This document shows positions 16,788 through 20,359 of a stretch of 20,359 bases of DNA, piece by piece; positions within the stretch are counted from its first letter, which is position 1; each line of letters opens with the position of its first letter. The position numbers and the translations under genes were made by a program. Under the pieces are notes generated by a model. The model did not search any database. It had not been told where the DNA came from and saw only the letters and a program-made list of their open reading frames with translations. Source of the stretch: an uncultured Collinsella sp. (GTDB taxonomy: Bacteria > Actinomycetota > Coriobacteriia > Coriobacteriales > Coriobacteriaceae); NCBI GenBank assembly GCA_934650975.1, contig CAKUFW010000031.1:1-20359 (forward strand). The letters are read 5' to 3'.

Positions 16788-19619
16788 CTACTCCCCCAGC
16801 AGCGCTTTCTCGGGCGTGATCGGCAGCGAGCGGACCTGGTGGCCGGTGGCGTGTGCCACGGCCGAGGCCACGGCGGCGAGCGGCGTGTTGATGACGACCT
16901 CGCCGATCGACTTGGCACCAAACGGACCCGTCGGCTCGTAGCTCGGCTCAAATGCCACGCGAATGCTGCCGATATCCAGGCGCGTGGGCAGCTTGTAGCT
17001 CATAAAGTTGCCGGTGCGCAGGCGGCCGCGATCGTCATGCTCGACAATCTCGTAGAGCGCGTGGCCGATACCTTGGGCAATGCCGCCCTCGGCCTGGACG
17101 CGTGCGAGCGCCTCGTTGATCACGGTGCCGCAGTCAACGGCAGCGGCGTAGTCCACCACAGTCACCTTGCCGGTAGCCTTATCGACCTCGACCTCGGCAA
17201 TGCCGGCCATAAACGGCGGGGGCGAAACGGGCAGGCAGGCAGAAGCGTGCGAGGTGAGCGCGTCGCCGCCCGCGATGTTCTTAACGCACAGATTGGCAAA
17301 GTCGCGCAGGCTCAGGAAGCGACCGAGCTCACGCGCGGCACGCTCGTCGGAAAGGCGCACGTATTGGCCATCGAAGACCACGTCGGCGGCGTTCACATCC
17401 CACATCTGGGCGGCCTTGGTGCAGATCTTCTCGCGCAGCTCGGTCGCGGCGTTCTTGGCGGCAAGGCCCGTCACGTACGTGCCCGAGCTCGCATACGAGC
17501 CGGCGTCGAACGGCGACACGTCGGTGTCCACGCCGCGCACCACGATCAGCGAGCTCTCCACACCCAGCTCCTCGGCGGCAATCTGCGCAAGAATGGTGTC
17601 GACACCCATGCCGTTATCGGTAGCACCGGTCGAAATCGTAATGAAGCCATCCTCTTCCAGGCGCATGTCGATGCCGGCGATATCCACGTTGGAAATACCC
17701 GAGCCCTGCATGGTGAGCGCGCAGCCCAGGGCGCGCACACGGTCGCCCAGGTCAACGGCCAGTGGCTTGTCGCGCCAGCCGATCATGTCCATCGCGCGCA
17801 GCAGGCAGCGGTCGAGTGCGCAGGCGTTGAGCTTCTCGTTGTAATACTGCGGCATGATCTCGCCCTCGCGCACGATGTTCTTAAGGCGCAGGTCGGCGGG
17901 GTCCATGTGCAGCATGTCGGCGAGCTCGTTGACGGCGCTCTCCACGGCAAACTGCCCCTGGGTGGCACCGTAGCCACGATACGCGCCGCCGCGGTTGGTA
18001 TTGGTGTAGACGGCGTCCCAGCTAAAGCGGCTCGCCTTCACATGGTTGTAGATGGGCAGGCTCTTGTGGCCCGAAAGGCCGATCGTCGTGGTGGCATGCT
18101 CACCATAGGCGCCGGCGTTGGACAGCGTATGCAGGTCGATGGCCGTGATGGTGCCGTCGTTCATGGCGCCCAGCTTAACGGTCATCTGCATCTGGTGGCG
18201 CGAGTTACCCGCGGTGATGGTCTCCTCGCGGGTGTAGCAGCAGTAGCTCGGACGGCCGGTCTGCTGGGTGACGAACGCCACGAAGATCTCGCAGCAGCCC
18301 GTCTGCTTGGAGCCAAAGCCGCCGCCGATGCGCGGCTTAATGACCTGCACCTGCGACTGCGGAATGTCGAGCGACTGCGCGACCATGCGGCGCACGTGGA
18401 AGGGCACCTGCGTCGAGGTGGTCACCGAAATGCGGCCGAACGCGTCGGTCGTCGCGAAGGCACGGAAGGTCTCCATGGGCGCGGTCTGGGTGGCCTGGCT
18501 GGTATAGGTGCGCTCAAAGACGATGTCGCTCTGGGCGAAGGCCTCGTCCAGATCGCCATAATCGCTGGTACCGCTGCACACCAGGTTGCGCGGGACATCG
18601 CCGCCCTGCGGGAACATAAAGGTCACGTCGCCCTCGGGGTGGACTACGATGTCGTTATCGAGTGCCTGGGTAAAGTCGAGCAAGGGCTCGAGCACCTCAT
18701 AGTCGACCTTGATGAGCTTGAGCGCCTTGTCGGCGGCCTCCTCGGTCTCGGCGGCGACAATCGCCACCTCCTCGTTTTGGTAGCGCACCAGGTTCTCGAG
18801 GATCAGACGGTCATACGGCGAGGGCTGCGGATAGCTCTGGCCGGCAATGGTAAAGCGGCGCTGGGGCACGTCCTCGTAGGTATAGACGCCCACCACGCCG
18901 GGCACCTTCAGGGCGCGGGACGTGTCGATGGAGCGAATCTTGGCGCGGGCATAGGGGCTGCGCTTGAGTTTGACGATCAGGGCACCCGCGGGCACCAGGT
19001 CGCCCGTGTAGACGGGACGGCCCTCGAGCAGGGCCTTCGAGTCCTTCTTGGGCTGCTTGTGGGTGATCTGCTTGTACGTAACGCCGTCGGAGCTGGTGTT
19101 ATTGACCGGCAGCTCGGGCATCTCAAAGCCCACCTGCACGCCGGACTCGTTGAGGAAGCGGACGATGGCGCGCAGCTGGCTCTCGTAGCCGCTGCAGCGG
19201 CAGAGGTTGCCGGCAAGCTGGCGCGAGAGCTCCTCGCGCGTGGCGACGAGGGACGGGTCCTCCTTGGCGGCACGGGCAAGTGCCAGCACGTTCATAATGA
19301 GGCCGGGGGCGCAAAAACCGCACTGCTCGGCGCCTTCGGCAGCCATCGCGCGGGCGAGCGCCTCGGACTCGGCCTTGAGGCCCTCGAGCGTGGTGATGGA
19401 GCGTCCCTCGACGCGCGCGGCGGGAACCGAGCAGCTCAGCACCGGGTCGCCGTCGAGCCACACCGTACACAGGCCGCAGTTGGTGGTCTCGCAGGCGCAG
19501 CGCACCGACGCGCAACCCTGTTCGCGCAGCAGCGCAAACAGCATGGTGTCGGGGGCAATCTGAACCTTGACCTTACGGCCGTTGAGCGTAAAGGAAAGAT
19601 CGATGAGTTTGGCAGCCAT
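16788..19619 (-). CDS. Fused 2Fe-2S / molybdopterin subunit of a xanthine-dehydrogenase-type hydroxylase (XdhD-like)
   Basis: A 943-residue fusion of what are separate small and large subunits in most bacterial xanthine dehydrogenases. Residues 1-85 are a plant-type ferredoxin domain with cluster ligands Cys43, 48, 51 and 63. Residues 86-150 form the second 2Fe-2S domain with Cys100, 103, 140 and 142. From about 195 the molybdopterin part begins, with GGGFGSKQ (432-439), GAYRGYG (Arg548), DAGSYASSGT, and the catalytic Glu907 in GAKSIGE. The layout, SPYDR, STQVPFHVRR and GPFGAKSIGE recall E. coli XdhD and the selenium-dependent xanthine dehydrogenase group (from memory, not searched). Where classic enzymes have GQG near the cofactor, this one reads NGMG with Met671. 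The substrate may be a purine or another N-heterocycle. The start codon overlaps the FAD-subunit stop (TAATG), so the two are coupled. Confidence 0.88.
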   Translation of the reverse strand: MAAKLIDLSFTLNGRKVKVQIAPDTMLFALLREQGCASVRCACETTNCGLCTVWLDGDPVLSCSVPAARVEGRSITTLEGLKAESEALARAMAAEGAEQCGFCAPGLIMNVLALARAAKEDPSLVATREELSRQLAGNLCRCSGYESQLRAIVRFLNESGVQVGFEMPELPVNNTSSDGVTYKQITHKQPKKDSKALLEGRPVYTGDLVPAGALIVKLKRSPYARAKIRSIDTSRALKVPGVVGVYTYEDVPQRRFTIAGQSYPQPSPYDRLILENLVRYQNEEVAIVAAETEEAADKALKLIKVDYEVLEPLLDFTQALDNDIVVHPEGDVTFMFPQGGDVPRNLVCSGTSDYGDLDEAFAQSDIVFERTYTSQATQTAPMETFRAFATTDAFGRISVTTSTQVPFHVRRMVAQSLDIPQSQVQVIKPRIGGGFGSKQTGCCEIFVAFVTQQTGRPSYCCYTREETITAGNSRHQMQMTVKLGAMNDGTITAIDLHTLSNAGAYGEHATTTIGLSGHKSLPIYNHVKASRFSWDAVYTNTNRGGAYRGYGATQGQFAVESAVNELADMLHMDPADLRLKNIVREGEIMPQYYNEKLNACALDRCLLRAMDMIGWRDKPLAVDLGDRVRALGCALTMQGSGISNVDIAGIDMRLEEDGFITISTGATDNGMGVDTILAQIAAEELGVESSLIVVRGVDTDVSPFDAGSYASSGTYVTGLAAKNAATELREKICTKAAQMWDVNAADVVFDGQYVRLSDERAARELGRFLSLRDFANLCVKNIAGGDALTSHASACLPVSPPPFMAGIAEVEVDKATGKVTVVDYAAAVDCGTVINEALARVQAEGGIAQGIGHALYEIVEHDDRGRLRTGNFMSYKLPTRLDIGSIRVAFEPSYEPTGPFGAKSIGEVVINTPLAAVASAVAHATGHQVRSLPITPEKALLGE

Positions 19620-20359
19620 TAGCGCACCTCGCTAGAATCGACGCCGGGCACGCGGCGGCAGGAATACTCGTCCGTGGCAAACTTAGGGATCTCGACGGTC
19701 TCGAGCTCGCGGGCAAGGGAGGCCGAAAGCTCGATGCCGGCGGCGCGGCGCACGGCCTGGATCGCCAGCGGAGCCGAGATGCGGCGCCGGTACTCGGCCG
19801 AGCCCCACAGGTTGGTACCGTAGCTCAGCGCACGCACGAACGCGGCGAGGGAGCGCAGCTCGTCCTCAGAAGGATGCTCGTTGGCAAGGCCGCATGCCTC
19901 GCCCTGCAGCAAGGTCGCGCGCAGCGGGCGGGCGCCCACGGTGACGTGCCAGGCGTTGTCCCACCAGGCGGCGGTGACGTTGAGCGAGGGAAAGTCGGTC
20001 GCGGCCTTGCGCACGGCCTCGTAGCTCGCGCGATAGTCGTGCTTAACGACCACGACGTGCTCGATCACGTCGCGCACGTAGCCCATGTCCACAAACTCGG
20101 CGAGCGGCACGCGGCCGGCGCCCGTCAGCTCAACGTAGGAATCGAGCGCCAAAAAGGCCGAAAGCACGTCCGAGAAACCAAAGCGGCCGTAGATGCTGCC
20201 GCCCACCGTGGCGGTGTTGCGCAGCTGCACGCCCACGATGTCGTGGACGGCAAACTCAAAGACATTGTTGACAAGCGCGTTGAGCCCGGCATGGCGCTCG
20301 AGCTGGCGCAGGGTGCACATGGCACCGATGCGAAACTCGGTCTCGGTCTCCTCGATCTG
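19619..20359 (-). CDS. FAD-binding subunit of the molybdenum hydroxylase (5' end outside window)
   Basis: The flavin subunit that passes electrons from the iron-sulphur clusters to the final acceptor. The frame is open to the window edge and 246 C-terminal residues are visible. The family usually has about 280-300, so only the N-terminal FAD-binding segment is missing. The first visible Met (20318-20320) is internal: the preceding codons read ...FRIGAM, which matches the usual IGAxxTLxxLE strand of this family. QLRNTATVGGS is the second FAD-contact motif, followed by the FSDVLSAFLALD helix and the CO-dehydrogenase flavoprotein C-terminal domain. Its stop overlaps the start of the fused Mo subunit by one base, showing an operon read right to left. 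Its promoter lies outside the window. Confidence 0.88.
   Translation of the reverse strand, partial: QIEETETEFRIGAMCTLRQLERHAGLNALVNNVFEFAVHDIVGVQLRNTATVGGSIYGRFGFSDVLSAFLALDSYVELTGAGRVPLAEFVDMGYVRDVIEHVVVVKHDYRASYEAVRKAATDFPSLNVTAAWWDNAWHVTVGARPLRATLLQGEACGLANEHPSEDELRSLAAFVRALSYGTNLWGSAEYRRRISAPLAIQAVRRAAGIELSASLARELETVEIPKFATDEYSCRRVPGVDSSEVR

Noticed and set aside
16749..19622. 957-residue plus-strand open frame opposite the Mo hydroxylase
   Set aside because: The opposite strand carries all cofactor motifs in frame; this frame is a high-GC codon shadow.

Overview
The window reads as part of a bacterial chromosome of moderately high G+C. Gene content and order (tRNA-Leu, tig, clpP, clpX, valS, folC), a 2,321-residue Ig-repeat surface protein with an LAQTG-type sorting signal, and a fused molybdenum hydroxylase together suggest a gut member of the Coriobacteriia, probably Collinsella or a close relative. 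The taxonomic call is inference from content and style; no database was searched.

Layout, left to right. Bases 1-911 (+): 3' part of an M24-family Xaa-Pro peptidase. Bases 912-1310: a gene-free stretch with a structured interspersed repeat, a 136-bp element with perfect 19-bp inverted ends that encloses a strong terminator, and the terminator of the next gene. Bases 1311-8276 (-): a giant secreted, probably sortase-anchored protein of about 24 tandem Ig-like (Big_4-type) domains plus one Big_2-like domain. Bases 8277-8494: its leader and a second copy of the structured repeat, so the surface gene is bracketed by direct copies. From 8495 to the right edge every gene lies on the minus strand. 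The housekeeping block reads, in transcription order, tRNA-Leu(UAG), tig, clpP-clpX (coupled), valS, folC, with intrinsic terminators after tig, clpX and valS. The right end (16788-20359) holds a coupled pair: a FAD-binding subunit (cut by the window edge) followed by a fused 2Fe-2S/molybdopterin hydroxylase subunit resembling E. coli XdhD and the selenium-dependent xanthine dehydrogenases.

How the genes work together. Trigger factor folds nascent chains and ClpXP degrades tagged or misfolded ones, a protein-quality unit whose order is widely conserved. ValS and FolC serve translation and folate metabolism. The two molybdenum-hydroxylase subunits form one redox enzyme with electron flow Mo to 2Fe-2S centres to FAD, probably acting on a purine or other N-heterocycle. 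The surface protein is physically separate, differs in base composition between its two halves, and looks like an accessory insertion between the peptidase and folC.

The least explained material is non-coding: the paired structured repeats around the surface gene, the 19-bp inverted-repeat element, and a perfect 26-bp palindrome placed directly before the valS ribosome-binding site. Three gene starts were moved from the longest reading frame on ribosome-binding-site evidence (folC, clpX, clpP), and tig was shortened to an internal TTG because the longer frame runs through the tRNA gene.
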